This document shows positions 1-10,254 of a stretch of 64,000 bases of DNA, in pieces; position 1 is the stretch's first letter; each line of letters opens with the position of its first letter. The position numbers and the translations under genes were made by a program. Origin of the DNA: Halodesulfovibrio aestuarii (lineage in GTDB: Bacteria; Desulfobacterota; Desulfovibrionia; Desulfovibrionales; Desulfovibrionaceae); NCBI RefSeq assembly GCF_050571805.1, contig NZ_CP192219.1. The stretch is one strand, 5' to 3'. The notes below the pieces were generated by a model. That model saw nothing but the letters and a program-made list of their open reading frames with translations, was not told the DNA's origin and ran no database searches.

Positions 1-1
1 C

Positions 2-3000
2 GATGTGACGATTCACGGCACGAACGACGGTCCGGTCTTTGAGAGCGGCCTGAGCGGTTCCGTCACGGAAGATACGCTTGCGGCCGACGGCAGCGTAGCG
101 ACTGAGCTTGTGAGCGAAGGTCAGATTGTGACCACAGACGCTGACACAGGCGAAGCTGCGAACCATACCTTCAGCTTTGCGGACGGTGAAGACGGCTCCG
201 GTACCTACGGCAGCCTGACCCTTGATGCAGACGGTCACTGGAAATACGTTGCTAACAATGCCGCAGTGCAGGGTCTTGGCAGCGATGATACGTATGTGGA
301 ACATTTCTCCGTCGAGGTATCAGACGGTCACGGCGGCACCGACGTACAGACAATCGATGTGACGATCCACGGCACGAACGACGGTCCGGTCTTTGAGAGC
401 GGCCTGAGCGCTTCCGTCACGGAAGATACGCTTGCGGCAGACGGCAGCGTGGCAACAGAGCTTGTGAGCGAAGGTCAGATTGTGACCACAGACGCTGACA
501 CAGGCGAAGCTGCGAACCATACCTTCAGCTTTGCGGACGGTGAAGACGGCTCCGGTACCTACGGCAGCCTGACGCTTGATGCAGACGGTCACTGGAAATA
601 CGTTGCTAACAATGCCGCAGTGCAGGGCCTTGGCAGCGATGATACGTATGTGGAACATTTCTCCGTCGAGGTCTCAGACGGTCACGGCGGCACCGACGTA
701 CAGACAATCGATGTGACGATCCACGGCACGAACGACGGTCCGGTCTTCGAGAGCGGCCTGAGCGGTTCCGTCACGGAAGATACGCTTGCGGCCGACGGCA
801 GCGTGGCGACTGAGCTTGTGAGCGAAGGTCAGATTGTGACCAGCGACGCTGACACAGGTGAAGCTGCGAACCATACCTTCAGCTTTGCGGACGGTGAAGA
901 CGGCTCCGGTACCTACGGCAGCCTGACGCTTGATGCAGACGGTCACTGGAAATACGTTGCTAACAATGCCGCAGTGCAGGGTCTTGGCAGCGATGACACG
1001 TATGTGGAACATTTCTCCGTTGAGGTCTCAGACGGTCACGGCGGCACCGACGTACAGACAATCGATGTGACGATCCACGGCACGAACGACGGTCCGGTCT
1101 TCGAAAGCGGCCTGAGCGGTTCCGTCACGGAAGATACGCTTGCGGCAGACGGCAGCGTGGCGACTGAGCTTGTGAGCGAAGGTCAGATTGTGACTACAGA
1201 CGCTGACACAGGCGAAGCCGCGAACCATACCTTCAGCTTTGCGGACGGTGAAGACGGCTCCGGTACCTACGGCAGCCTGACGCTTGATGCAGACGGTCAC
1301 TGGAAATACGTTGCTAACAATGCCGCAGTGCAGGGTCTTGGCAGCGATGATACGTATGTGGAACATTTCTCCGTCGAGGTATCAGACGGTCACGGCGGCA
1401 CCGAAGTACAGACAATCGATGTGACGATCCACGGCACGAACGACGGTCCGGTCTTCGAGAGCGGCCTGAGCGGTTCCGTCACGGAAGATACGCTTGCGGC
1501 AGACGGCAGCGTAGCGACTGAGCTTGTGAGCGAAGGTCAGATTGTGACTACAGACGCTGACACAGGCGAAGCCGCGAACCATACCTTCAGCTTTGCGGAC
1601 GGTGAAGACGGCTCCGGTACCTACGGCAGCCTGACGCTTGATGCAGACGGTCACTGGAAATACGTTGCTAACAATGCCGCAGTGCAGGGTCTTGGCAGCG
1701 ATGATACGTATGTGGAACATTTCTCCGTCGAGGTATCAGACGGTCACGGCGGCACCGAAGTACAGACAATCGATGTGACGATCCACGGCACGAACGACGG
1801 TCCGGTCTTCGAGAGCGGCCTGAGCGGTTCCGTCACGGAAGATACGCTTGCGGCCGACGGCAGCGTGGCGACCGAGCTTGTGAGCGAAGGTCAGATTGTG
1901 ACCACAGACGCTGACACAGGCGAAGCCGCGAACCATACCTTCAGCTTTGCGGACGGTGAAGACGGCTCCGGTACCTACGGCAGCCTGACGCTTGATGCCG
2001 ACGGTCACTGGAAATACGTTGCTAACAATGCCGCAGTGCAGGGTCTTGGCAGCGATGATACGTATGTGGAACATTTCTCCGTTGAGGTATCAGACGGTCA
2101 CGGCGGCACCGAAGTACAGACAATCGATGTGACGATCCACGGCACGAACGACGGTCCGGTCTTCGAGAGCGGCCTGAGCGGTTCCGTCACGGAAGATACG
2201 CTTGCGGCAGACGGCAGCGTAGCGACTGAGCTTGTGAGCGAAGGTCAGATTGTGACCACAGACGCTGACACAGGCGAAGCTGCGAACCATACCTTCAGCT
2301 TTGCGGACGGTGAAGACGGCTCCGGTACCTACGGCAGCCTGACCCTTGATGCAGACGGTCACTGGAAATACGTAGCGGATAACGCCGCAGTGCAGGGGCT
2401 TGGCAGCGATGATACGTATGTGGAACATTTCTCCGTTGAGGTCTCAGACGGTCACGGCGGCACCGAAGTACAGACAATCGATGTGACGATCCACGGCACG
2501 AACGACGGTCCGGTCTTCGAGAGCGGCCTGAGCGGTTCTGTCACGGAAGATACGCTTGCGGCAGACGGCAGCGTAGCGACTGAGCTTGTGAGCGAAGGTC
2601 AGATTGTGACCACAGACGCTGACACAGGCGAAGCTACGAACCATACCTTCAGCTTTGCGGACGGTGAAGACGGCTCCGGTACCTACGGCAGCCTGACACT
2701 GGATGCAGACGGTCACTGGAAATACGTTGCTAACAATGCCGCAGTGCAGGGTCTTGGCAGCGATGATACGTATGTGGAACATTTCTCCGTTGAGGTATCA
2801 GACGGTCACGGCGGCACCGAAGTACAGACAATCGATGTGACGATCCACGGCACGAACGACGGTCCGGTCTTCGAAAGCGGCCTGAGCGGTTCCGTCACGG
2901 AAGATACGCTTGCGGCCGACGGCAGCGTGGCGACCGAGCTTGTGAGCGAAGGTCAGATTGTGACCACAGACGCTGACACAGACGAAGCTGCGAACCATAC

Positions 3001-6000
3001 CTTCAGCTTTGCGGACGGTGAAGACGGCTCCGGTACCTACGGCAGCCTGACCCTTGATGCAGACGGTCACTGGAAGTACGTGGCAAACAATGCCGCAGTG
3101 CAGGGGCTTGGCAGCGATGACACGTATGTGGAACATTTCTCCGTTGAGGTCTCAGACGGTCACGGCGGCACCGACGTACAGACAATCGATGTGACGATCC
3201 ACGGCACGAACGACGGTCCGGTCTTCGAGAGCGGCCTGAGCGGTTCCGTCACGGAAGATACGCTTGCGGCCGACGGCAGCGTAGCGACCGAGCTTGTGAG
3301 CGAAGGTCAGATTGTGACCACAGACGCTGACACAGGCGAAGCTACGAACCATACCTTCAGCTTTGCGGACGGTGAAGACGGCTCCGGTACCTACGGCAGC
3401 CTGACACTGGATGCAGACGGTCACTGGAAATACGTTGCTAACAATGCCGCAGTGCAGGGTCTTGGCAGCGATGATACGTATGTGGAACATTTCTCCGTTG
3501 AGGTATCAGACGGTCACGGCGGCACCGACGTACAGACAATCGATGTGACGATCCACGGCACGAACGATGGGCCGGTCTTCGAGAGCGGCCTGAGCGGTTC
3601 TGTCACGGAAGATACGCTTGCGGCCGACGGCAGCGTGGCGACCGAGCTTGTGAGCGAAGGTCAGATTGTGACCACAGACGCTGACACAGGCGAAGCTGCG
3701 AACCATACCTTCAGCTTTGCGGACGGTGAAGACGGCTCCGGTACCTACGGCAGCCTGACCCTTGATGCAGACGGTCACTGGAAATACGTTGCTAACAATG
3801 CCGCAGTGCAGGGTCTTGGCAGCGATGACACGTATGTGGAACATTTCTCCGTCGAGGTATCAGACGGTCACGGCGGCACCGACGTACAGACAATCGATGT
3901 GACGATCCACGGCACGAACGACGGTCCGGTCTTCGAGAGCGGCCTGAGCGGTTCTGTCACGGAAGATACGCTTGCGGCCGACGGCAGCGTAGCGACTGAG
4001 CTTGTGAGCGAAGGTCAGATTGTGACCACAGACGCTGACACAGGCGAAGCTGCGAACCATACCTTCAGCTTTGCGGACGGTGAAGACGGCTCCGGTACCT
4101 ACGGCAGCCTGACCCTTGATGCAGACGGTCACTGGAAATACGTAGCGGATAACGCCGCAGTGCAGGGGCTTGGCAGCGATGATACGTATGTGGAACATTT
4201 CTCCGTTGAGGTCTCAGACGGTCACGGCGGCACCGAAGTACAGACAATCGATGTGACGATCCACGGCACGAACGACGGTCCGGTCTTCGAGAGCGGCCTG
4301 AGCGGTTCTGTCACGGAAGATACGCTTGCGGCAGACGGCAGCGTAGCGACTGAGCTTGTGAGCGAAGGTCAGATTGTGACCACAGACGCTGACACAGGCG
4401 AAGCTACGAACCATACCTTCAGCTTTGCGGACGGTGAAGACGGCTCCGGTACCTACGGCAGCCTGACACTGGATGCAGACGGTCACTGGAAATACGTTGC
4501 TAACAATGCCGCAGTGCAGGGTCTTGGCAGCGATGATACGTATGTGGAACATTTCTCCGTTGAGGTATCAGACGGTCACGGCGGCACCGAAGTACAGACA
4601 ATCGATGTGACGATCCACGGCACGAACGACGGTCCGGTCTTCGAAAGCGGCCTGAGCGGTTCCGTCACGGAAGATACGCTTGCGGCCGACGGCAGCGTGG
4701 CGACCGAGCTTGTGAGCGAAGGTCAGATTGTGACCACAGACGCTGACACAGACGAAGCTGCGAACCATACCTTCAGCTTTGCGGACGGTGAAGACGGCTC
4801 CGGTACCTACGGCAGCCTGACCCTTGATGCAGACGGTCACTGGAAGTACGTGGCAAACAATGCCGCAGTGCAGGGGCTTGGCAGCGATGACACGTATGTG
4901 GAACATTTCTCCGTTGAGGTCTCAGACGGTCACGGCGGCACCGACGTACAGACAATCGATGTGACGATCCACGGCACGAACGACGGTCCGGTCTTCGAGA
5001 GCGGCCTGAGCGGTTCCGTCACGGAAGATACGCTTGCGGCCGACGGCAGCGTAGCGACCGAGCTTGTGAGCGAAGGTCAGATTGTGACCACAGACGCTGA
5101 CACAGGCGAAGCTACGAACCATACCTTCAGCTTTGCGGACGGTGAAGACGGCTCCGGTACCTACGGCAGCCTGACACTGGATGCAGACGGTCACTGGAAA
5201 TACGTAGCGGATAACGCCGCAGTGCAGGGTCTTGGCAGCGATGATACGTATGTGGAACATTTCTCCGTCGAGGTATCAGACGGTCACGGCGGCACCGACG
5301 TACAGACAATCGATGTGACGATCCACGGCACGAACGACGGTCCGGTCTTTGAGAGCGGCCTGAGCGGTTCCGTCACGGAAGATACGCTTGCGGCCGACGG
5401 CAGCGTAGCGACCGAGCTTGTGAGCGAAGGTCAGATTGTGACCACAGACGCTGACACAGGCGAAGCTACGAACCATACCTTCAGCTTTGCGGACGGTGAA
5501 GACGGCTCCGGTACCTACGGCAGCCTGACACTGGATGCAGACGGTCACTGGAAATACGTTGCTAACAATGCCGCAGTGCAGGGTCTTGGCAGCGATGATA
5601 CGTATGTGGAACATTTCTCCGTTGAGGTATCAGACGGTCACGGCGGCACCGACGTACAGACAATCGATGTGACGATCCACGGCACGAACGATGGGCCGGT
5701 CTTCGAGAGCGGCCTGAGCGGTTCTGTCACGGAAGATACGCTTGCGGCCGACGGCAGCGTGGCGACCGAGCTTGTGAGCGAAGGTCAGATTGTGACCACA
5801 GACGCTGACACAGGCGAAGCTGCGAACCATACCTTCAGCTTTGCGGACGGTGAAGACGGCTCCGGTACCTACGGCAGCCTGACCCTTGATGCAGACGGTC
5901 ACTGGAAATACGTTGCTAACAATGCCGCAGTGCAGGGTCTTGGCAGCGATGACACGTATGTGGAACATTTCTCCGTCGAGGTATCAGACGGTCACGGCGG

Positions 6001-9000
6001 CACCGACGTACAGACAATCGATGTGACGATCCACGGCACGAACGACGGTCCGGTCTTCGAGAGCGGCCTGAGCGGTTCTGTCACGGAAGATACGCTTGCG
6101 GCCGACGGCAGCGTAGCGACTGAGCTTGTGAGCGAAGGTCAGATTGTGACCACAGACGCTGACACAGGCGAAGCTGCGAACCATACCTTCAGCTTTGCGG
6201 ACGGTGAAGACGGCTCCGGTACCTACGGCAGCCTGACCCTTGATGCAGACGGTCACTGGAAATACGTAGCGGATAACGCCGCAGTGCAGGGGCTTGGCAG
6301 CGATGATACGTATGTGGAACATTTCTCCGTTGAGGTCTCAGACGGTCACGGCGGCACCGAAGTACAGACAATCGATGTGACGATCCACGGCACGAACGAC
6401 GGTCCTGAGGTTGCGAGTGCAACTAACTTGGAAACGGGGCAAACGTTCGGTGATGGTGAAAATATTAGCGGTTCTGTAACAGAAGCCGGACATGGGGACA
6501 CTGGTGATAGCTCTGCATCCGGTACTCTTACTTTTAGTGATGCTGATAGTAATGATATTGGCAATAGCAGTGACGAAACAAGCGGTGGGCTTCATACTAA
6601 CCTTGTCTATCAATTGACATCCGAGAATGAATCGTCAGATTCCTATGACCCTAAGGTCGATTCGTCTAGTGAGTCTGCTCTTAAGGTTGTAGGTGTCTAT
6701 GGTGATCTGACGTATAACACTCAGAATGGTACTTGGGAGTACCACCTTGATAACGACAGAGAAGCAACTAAAGAATTAACCTTTGGTGATCCTGCGAAAG
6801 AGTCATTTACTGTAACAGCAACTGATGCATCTGGTGCAACTGTTGATAAAGTTATTGATGTAACTGTTAATGGCCAGCCTGACTTGATTGAGTACAAACT
6901 TACTTTTGAAAGTCAAAATGGTGATTGGCATAACGCTCTTGTGGTAGCTGTTACTGACGCCAATGGTGTTACTACAATGTATACTGATTGGAGTGACTCT
7001 CATAATATTGACGTTGGTTCTACACTCCAGTTCTCTGCCTCGGAAAATGCAACTGTTGAGTACTTTTTGATTCCACAGGCTACAGAAGATAAACTTGATT
7101 CTGTGAGTTATAACGGTACAACCGTTCAGTATCAGAATTCGAACGGGGACATTGTTGATGCTATCTCAGACATGAAATCGCCAGGGCAGGCGCACCCTGG
7201 TACTGATTCGGATACCTACCGCTTTGAAGATGGTGGCGGCTCTGATTATAATGATTTTGTCTTTAAAGTTGAAACAGAGCATGCCGACTTGAAGCTCGAA
7301 GGTACTTCGGGTGGTGATGTTTTCCATGGCACTGAAGGCAATGACATTATTGTTGATGGAGATGGCGGAAGCTCGAATATAGTTGATGGTTCATTTACAG
7401 AGACTGGCGAAAGTTATTCCTCAGGTGATAACGGCGCTGAAACTAATCTTTCTGGTAAAGATTGGCATACTGATAATTCTGTAGAATTGGTGCACCGGGA
7501 TGTCTCTGGAGAAACTAATTATTTTGTGGAGCTTGATACAAATCCTAACCGTCCTTATCAGTCGAATGAACATCCCACAAATATATACCAGGATATTGAT
7601 ACTGTTGTTGGCCAGACGTACACCCTGACATTTAAGGCTGGTGCTGTTGAGTCAGGAGATGAACTTTATGCAAAAATTCTCGGTACAATTGTTAGTTCAG
7701 ATGGTGGGACAGTCTATTCTGACAATGTCCTTATTTTTGCTCCTGACGATTCAGACGGAACTTCATGGAATACGTATACCATCACTTTTGTTGCAACATC
7801 AGACTCGACTAGAATTGAATTTGGGCAGGATGGAAGTACAGAGTCCGGCTCCTATGATTGGAAGGGCGTCTATCTTGATGATGTTTCCATCCAGTCTGCT
7901 GGTAATGACGTTTTGTATGGTCATGGCGGAAATGATACGTTAGACGCAGGCTCTGGGAACGACTTCTTAAATGGTGGCACCGGTGATGATATCTTGATTG
8001 GTGGTGACGGTAATGATGTCCTTGTCGGTGGCGCTGGTGCAGACCATCTGATTGGCGGGAATGCCACAGTTGTCAATGGTGAAGTAACCATTACTGCTGG
8101 TGGAGATAGTGGTATTGATACTGTAAGCTATGAACACTCTGCTCACGCCGTAAATGTCGATTTGAACTTATCAGGCGCTCAGGTTGATTTTGCAAGTGCC
8201 ACACACGGCGATGCAGTGGGTGATATTTTGGATGGCATTGAGAACCTTGTCGGCAGTGCGCATGCTGATACCCTGATAGGTGATTCTAATGTGAATGTTA
8301 TCCATGGTGGTGCAGGTGACGACACGCTGTATGGTGGTGATGAAATTACGGGGCAGCCTGTAGCAAGTGATGATTTTTCATCAAATCCTTGGGATAATAC
8401 TGAATGGCCATTTCATGGAGACGTTGAGTGGAAGTGGGAGTGGGTTCCAAACCCTGATTATGATTGGCTGCACAATCCTGATCCCGGACATAATGATGTT
8501 TATTTAAATCTGGGAGATGCCCGAAATAATGGTGGTAATGGTGAGTTGTCACACACCATTCTTGGTACAGAGGGTGAATACATCATGACATTCGATGTCC
8601 GAAACAGCGGTGGCGGCAGCGATGGGCTTAAAGTTGATGTTGATGGTACAACGCATGTGATTCCTAAGGGGAGCGTCTCTGATTCATGGGAAAGCCATGT
8701 GGTAACTTTTGAGGGTGATGGCAAGACGGATATTAAATTTTATCATGATGAAGAAGTGCGAGCGGGGAATAAAGATCATGGCATTGATCTTGACAACATT
8801 TCTGTTGTTAAAGTTGATGATCACCTTTACGGAGGCGATGGCAATGATACCTTGAATGGGGGCGCGGGCAATGACATATTGAATGGCGGTGCCGGTGATG
8901 ATACCTTCCTGTTCACATCCCATGACTTTCAGAAATCTGGTGAAATAACCGTTATTGAAGATTACGAAAAAGGGCATGATAGCCTTGCCTTTAGCGATGT

Positions 9001-9181
9001 ACTGGATTCCTCATCATTAACGGAACATGCAACGGTAACTGCTGTCGATAACGGAGGATCGGGTGTTGTGACGATTGTAGATGCAACGACACATTTTACC
9101 CATACTATTGTTTTCGAAGGTTATCACGATGAGTTAGACCAACTTGCACAACAAATTCAGCATTTGATAACCCACAGCTAG
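2..9181 (+). CDS. Giant VCBS-repeat RTX adhesin, type I secreted (5' end outside window)
   Basis: The frame is open from the first codon of the window, so the N-terminus lies upstream. About 2,124 residues are 18 copies of a 118-aa VCBS-type repeat. After about nt 6377 come a divergent VCBS-like repeat, a DUF4114-like domain (about 6890-7280, ending near GGGSDYNDFVFKV), a jelly-roll or galactose-binding-like domain (about 7370-7900), RTX calcium-binding nonapeptides (GGxGxD type, about 7905-8065 and 8290-8340), a second binding-like domain with a Trp-rich start (about 8345-8825), more RTX repeats, and a C-terminal type I secretion region beginning near DDTFLF. Known for the family: such proteins are exported by an ABC/MFP/TolC system and anchor cells in biofilms. 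No transporter genes are seen downstream. Codon usage shifts sharply from GC-rich in the repeats to AT-rich after about 6409. Confidence 0.93.
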   Translation, partial: DVTIHGTNDGPVFESGLSGSVTEDTLAADGSVATELVSEGQIVTTDADTGEAANHTFSFADGEDGSGTYGSLTLDADGHWKYVANNAAVQGLGSDDTYVEHFSVEVSDGHGGTDVQTIDVTIHGTNDGPVFESGLSASVTEDTLAADGSVATELVSEGQIVTTDADTGEAANHTFSFADGEDGSGTYGSLTLDADGHWKYVANNAAVQGLGSDDTYVEHFSVEVSDGHGGTDVQTIDVTIHGTNDGPVFESGLSGSVTEDTLAADGSVATELVSEGQIVTSDADTGEAANHTFSFADGEDGSGTYGSLTLDADGHWKYVANNAAVQGLGSDDTYVEHFSVEVSDGHGGTDVQTIDVTIHGTNDGPVFESGLSGSVTEDTLAADGSVATELVSEGQIVTTDADTGEAANHTFSFADGEDGSGTYGSLTLDADGHWKYVANNAAVQGLGSDDTYVEHFSVEVSDGHGGTEVQTIDVTIHGTNDGPVFESGLSGSVTEDTLAADGSVATELVSEGQIVTTDADTGEAANHTFSFADGEDGSGTYGSLTLDADGHWKYVANNAAVQGLGSDDTYVEHFSVEVSDGHGGTEVQTIDVTIHGTNDGPVFESGLSGSVTEDTLAADGSVATELVSEGQIVTTDADTGEAANHTFSFADGEDGSGTYGSLTLDADGHWKYVANNAAVQGLGSDDTYVEHFSVEVSDGHGGTEVQTIDVTIHGTNDGPVFESGLSGSVTEDTLAADGSVATELVSEGQIVTTDADTGEAANHTFSFADGEDGSGTYGSLTLDADGHWKYVADNAAVQGLGSDDTYVEHFSVEVSDGHGGTEVQTIDVTIHGTNDGPVFESGLSGSVTEDTLAADGSVATELVSEGQIVTTDADTGEATNHTFSFADGEDGSGTYGSLTLDADGHWKYVANNAAVQGLGSDDTYVEHFSVEVSDGHGGTEVQTIDVTIHGTNDGPVFESGLSGSVTEDTLAADGSVATELVSEGQIVTTDADTDEAANHTFSFADGEDGSGTYGSLTLDADGHWKYVANNAAVQGLGSDDTYVEHFSVEVSDGHGGTDVQTIDVTIHGTNDGPVFESGLSGSVTEDTLAADGSVATELVSEGQIVTTDADTGEATNHTFSFADGEDGSGTYGSLTLDADGHWKYVANNAAVQGLGSDDTYVEHFSVEVSDGHGGTDVQTIDVTIHGTNDGPVFESGLSGSVTEDTLAADGSVATELVSEGQIVTTDADTGEAANHTFSFADGEDGSGTYGSLTLDADGHWKYVANNAAVQGLGSDDTYVEHFSVEVSDGHGGTDVQTIDVTIHGTNDGPVFESGLSGSVTEDTLAADGSVATELVSEGQIVTTDADTGEAANHTFSFADGEDGSGTYGSLTLDADGHWKYVADNAAVQGLGSDDTYVEHFSVEVSDGHGGTEVQTIDVTIHGTNDGPVFESGLSGSVTEDTLAADGSVATELVSEGQIVTTDADTGEATNHTFSFADGEDGSGTYGSLTLDADGHWKYVANNAAVQGLGSDDTYVEHFSVEVSDGHGGTEVQTIDVTIHGTNDGPVFESGLSGSVTEDTLAADGSVATELVSEGQIVTTDADTDEAANHTFSFADGEDGSGTYGSLTLDADGHWKYVANNAAVQGLGSDDTYVEHFSVEVSDGHGGTDVQTIDVTIHGTNDGPVFESGLSGSVTEDTLAADGSVATELVSEGQIVTTDADTGEATNHTFSFADGEDGSGTYGSLTLDADGHWKYVADNAAVQGLGSDDTYVEHFSVEVSDGHGGTDVQTIDVTIHGTNDGPVFESGLSGSVTEDTLAADGSVATELVSEGQIVTTDADTGEATNHTFSFADGEDGSGTYGSLTLDADGHWKYVANNAAVQGLGSDDTYVEHFSVEVSDGHGGTDVQTIDVTIHGTNDGPVFESGLSGSVTEDTLAADGSVATELVSEGQIVTTDADTGEAANHTFSFADGEDGSGTYGSLTLDADGHWKYVANNAAVQGLGSDDTYVEHFSVEVSDGHGGTDVQTIDVTIHGTNDGPVFESGLSGSVTEDTLAADGSVATELVSEGQIVTTDADTGEAANHTFSFADGEDGSGTYGSLTLDADGHWKYVADNAAVQGLGSDDTYVEHFSVEVSDGHGGTEVQTIDVTIHGTNDGPEVASATNLETGQTFGDGENISGSVTEAGHGDTGDSSASGTLTFSDADSNDIGNSSDETSGGLHTNLVYQLTSENESSDSYDPKVDSSSESALKVVGVYGDLTYNTQNGTWEYHLDNDREATKELTFGDPAKESFTVTATDASGATVDKVIDVTVNGQPDLIEYKLTFESQNGDWHNALVVAVTDANGVTTMYTDWSDSHNIDVGSTLQFSASENATVEYFLIPQATEDKLDSVSYNGTTVQYQNSNGDIVDAISDMKSPGQAHPGTDSDTYRFEDGGGSDYNDFVFKVETEHADLKLEGTSGGDVFHGTEGNDIIVDGDGGSSNIVDGSFTETGESYSSGDNGAETNLSGKDWHTDNSVELVHRDVSGETNYFVELDTNPNRPYQSNEHPTNIYQDIDTVVGQTYTLTFKAGAVESGDELYAKILGTIVSSDGGTVYSDNVLIFAPDDSDGTSWNTYTITFVATSDSTRIEFGQDGSTESGSYDWKGVYLDDVSIQSAGNDVLYGHGGNDTLDAGSGNDFLNGGTGDDILIGGDGNDVLVGGAGADHLIGGNATVVNGEVTITAGGDSGIDTVSYEHSAHAVNVDLNLSGAQVDFASATHGDAVGDILDGIENLVGSAHADTLIGDSNVNVIHGGAGDDTLYGGDEITGQPVASDDFSSNPWDNTEWPFHGDVEWKWEWVPNPDYDWLHNPDPGHNDVYLNLGDARNNGGNGELSHTILGTEGEYIMTFDVRNSGGGSDGLKVDVDGTTHVIPKGSVSDSWESHVVTFEGDGKTDIKFYHDEEVRAGNKDHGIDLDNISVVKVDDHLYGGDGNDTLNGGAGNDILNGGAGDDTFLFTSHDFQKSGEITVIEDYEKGHDSLAFSDVLDSSSLTEHATVTAVDNGGSGVVTIVDATTHFTHTIVFEGYHDELDQLAQQIQHLITHS
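5..6376 (+). repeat. 18 tandem 354-bp VCBS repeat units
   Basis: Units begin at 5, 359, 713 and so on every 354 bp to 6023, and a 19th unit starts at 6377 but diverges after about 30 bp. At protein level only six positions vary among the 18 copies: G/A in SGLSxS, T/S in TxDADT, G/D in DTxEA, A/T in EAxN, N/D in AxNAAV and D/E in GGTxVQ. The array continues upstream. Units 8-12 and 13-18 carry the same order of variants, apart from one extra unit (15). Confidence 0.97.
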
Positions 9182-9193
9182 TTTTATTCAATC

Positions 9194-9226
9194 AAAAGCC
9201 CCGTTCTTTCGAACGGGGCTTTTTTT
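9194..9226 (+). terminator. Intrinsic terminator after the adhesin gene
   Basis: A 9-bp perfect stem (GCCCCGTTC at 9198-9206 with GAACGGGGC at 9211-9219), a 4-nt loop and a T7 run. It lies 17 nt past the adhesin stop codon, between convergent genes. Confidence 0.93.
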
Positions 9227-9270
9227 GTCTTTTATGGAAGACGGGTAGCGCTGCGGAGTGGACGTTGGGG

Positions 9271-10254
9271 CTATTCATATAACCAGCAACGCACTGCCCT
9301 GTGATTACTTGGTGTTAGCAACGGCGGTTCCAGTTCTCTACATTTGTCGAAAGTGTGCTTGCAGCGTTCATGAAAACGACAGCCTGTTGGCTGGGCGTAA
9401 AGCGGGGCTACTACTCCAGGTATTGTTTCCAACATTCCTCTGTGAAGCGGGGTGCCTTTTTCAGGAATGGTCGGAATAGAGCGCATGAGCCCTTGTGTAT
9501 ATGGATGGAGGGGATTTTTAAACAGGTTGATGGTACTTGCTTGTTCAACAACGCGACCACTATACATTACGACAACGTCATCAGTGTTTTCTGCGACTAC
9601 ACCGAGATCATGAGTAATAAGGAGTAGAGCCGTTCCCGTATCGTCTGCAAGTTTATGCATAAGATCTAAAATTTGTCCTTGAATGGTGACATCGAGTGCT
9701 GTTGTAGGTTCGTCTGCAATGATTAGACGTGGTGAGCACGCTAGCGCCATAGCTATGACGACACGTTGCCGCATCCCGCCACTCAGCTGATGTGGGAATT
9801 CTTTAGCTCGCTGTGCAGGAGAAGGGATGCCAACTTGATGAAGGAGTTCAATTGCTCGATTTAATGCAGGTTTTTTCCCAAGACCTTCGTGCAGGCGGAC
9901 TACTTCGGCAATCTGGTCACCAATTTTAAATACAGGATTAAGCGAGGTCATTGGTTCCTGAAAGATCATCGAAATAGAATTGCCACGAATTCGTTGCATC
10001 TCTTTTTCGGGCAGAGTGAGCAGATCTTGGCCATCAAAAATTACTTTACCGCTTACGATTTTACCGGGAGGTGTCGGAATGAGCCGCATGATGGAAAGTG
10101 AGGTAACACTTTTTCCACATCCGGATTCGCCAACAATGCCCAAAGATTGGCCTGCGTTAATGGTAAAGCTTACGTTGTCAACAGCCGTAAGTGTACCGTG
10201 AGTCGTGGTATGAAAAACAGTTGTTAAATCCTGAACAGAAAGCAGCGGGGGCAT
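9271..10254 (-). CDS. Oligopeptide/dipeptide ABC transporter ATP-binding protein (DppD/OppD type)
   Basis: A 327-aa ABC ATPase that would energise peptide (or nickel-type) uptake at the inner membrane. Walker A is GESGCGKS (about residues 42-49), the signature is LSGGMRQR and Walker B is LIIADEPTTALD. The C-terminal oligo_HPN region (HPYTQGLMRSIP, then GCRFHERC) is typical of DppD/OppD. I start at 10254 (MPPLLSV) because AGGA sits just upstream; the frame stays open 30 codons further to 10344 without need. No permease, binding protein or DppF partner is adjacent, so it is an orphan subunit here. Confidence 0.9.
   Translation of the reverse strand: MPPLLSVQDLTTVFHTTTHGTLTAVDNVSFTINAGQSLGIVGESGCGKSVTSLSIMRLIPTPPGKIVSGKVIFDGQDLLTLPEKEMQRIRGNSISMIFQEPMTSLNPVFKIGDQIAEVVRLHEGLGKKPALNRAIELLHQVGIPSPAQRAKEFPHQLSGGMRQRVVIAMALACSPRLIIADEPTTALDVTIQGQILDLMHKLADDTGTALLLITHDLGVVAENTDDVVVMYSGRVVEQASTINLFKNPLHPYTQGLMRSIPTIPEKGTPLHRGMLETIPGVVAPLYAQPTGCRFHERCKHTFDKCRELEPPLLTPSNHRAVRCWLYE

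Noticed and set aside
5..6376. CRISPR-like or satellite array
   Set aside because: The period is 354 bp without spacers, and the whole array is one open frame encoding VCBS domains.
320..6613. A ladder of antisense ORFs of 112 aa (and 60-77 aa) under the adhesin repeats
   Set aside because: They recur every 354 bp because the repeat length is a multiple of three and the antisense frame happens to be open. No RBS or family signal; they are shadows of the VCBS repeat.
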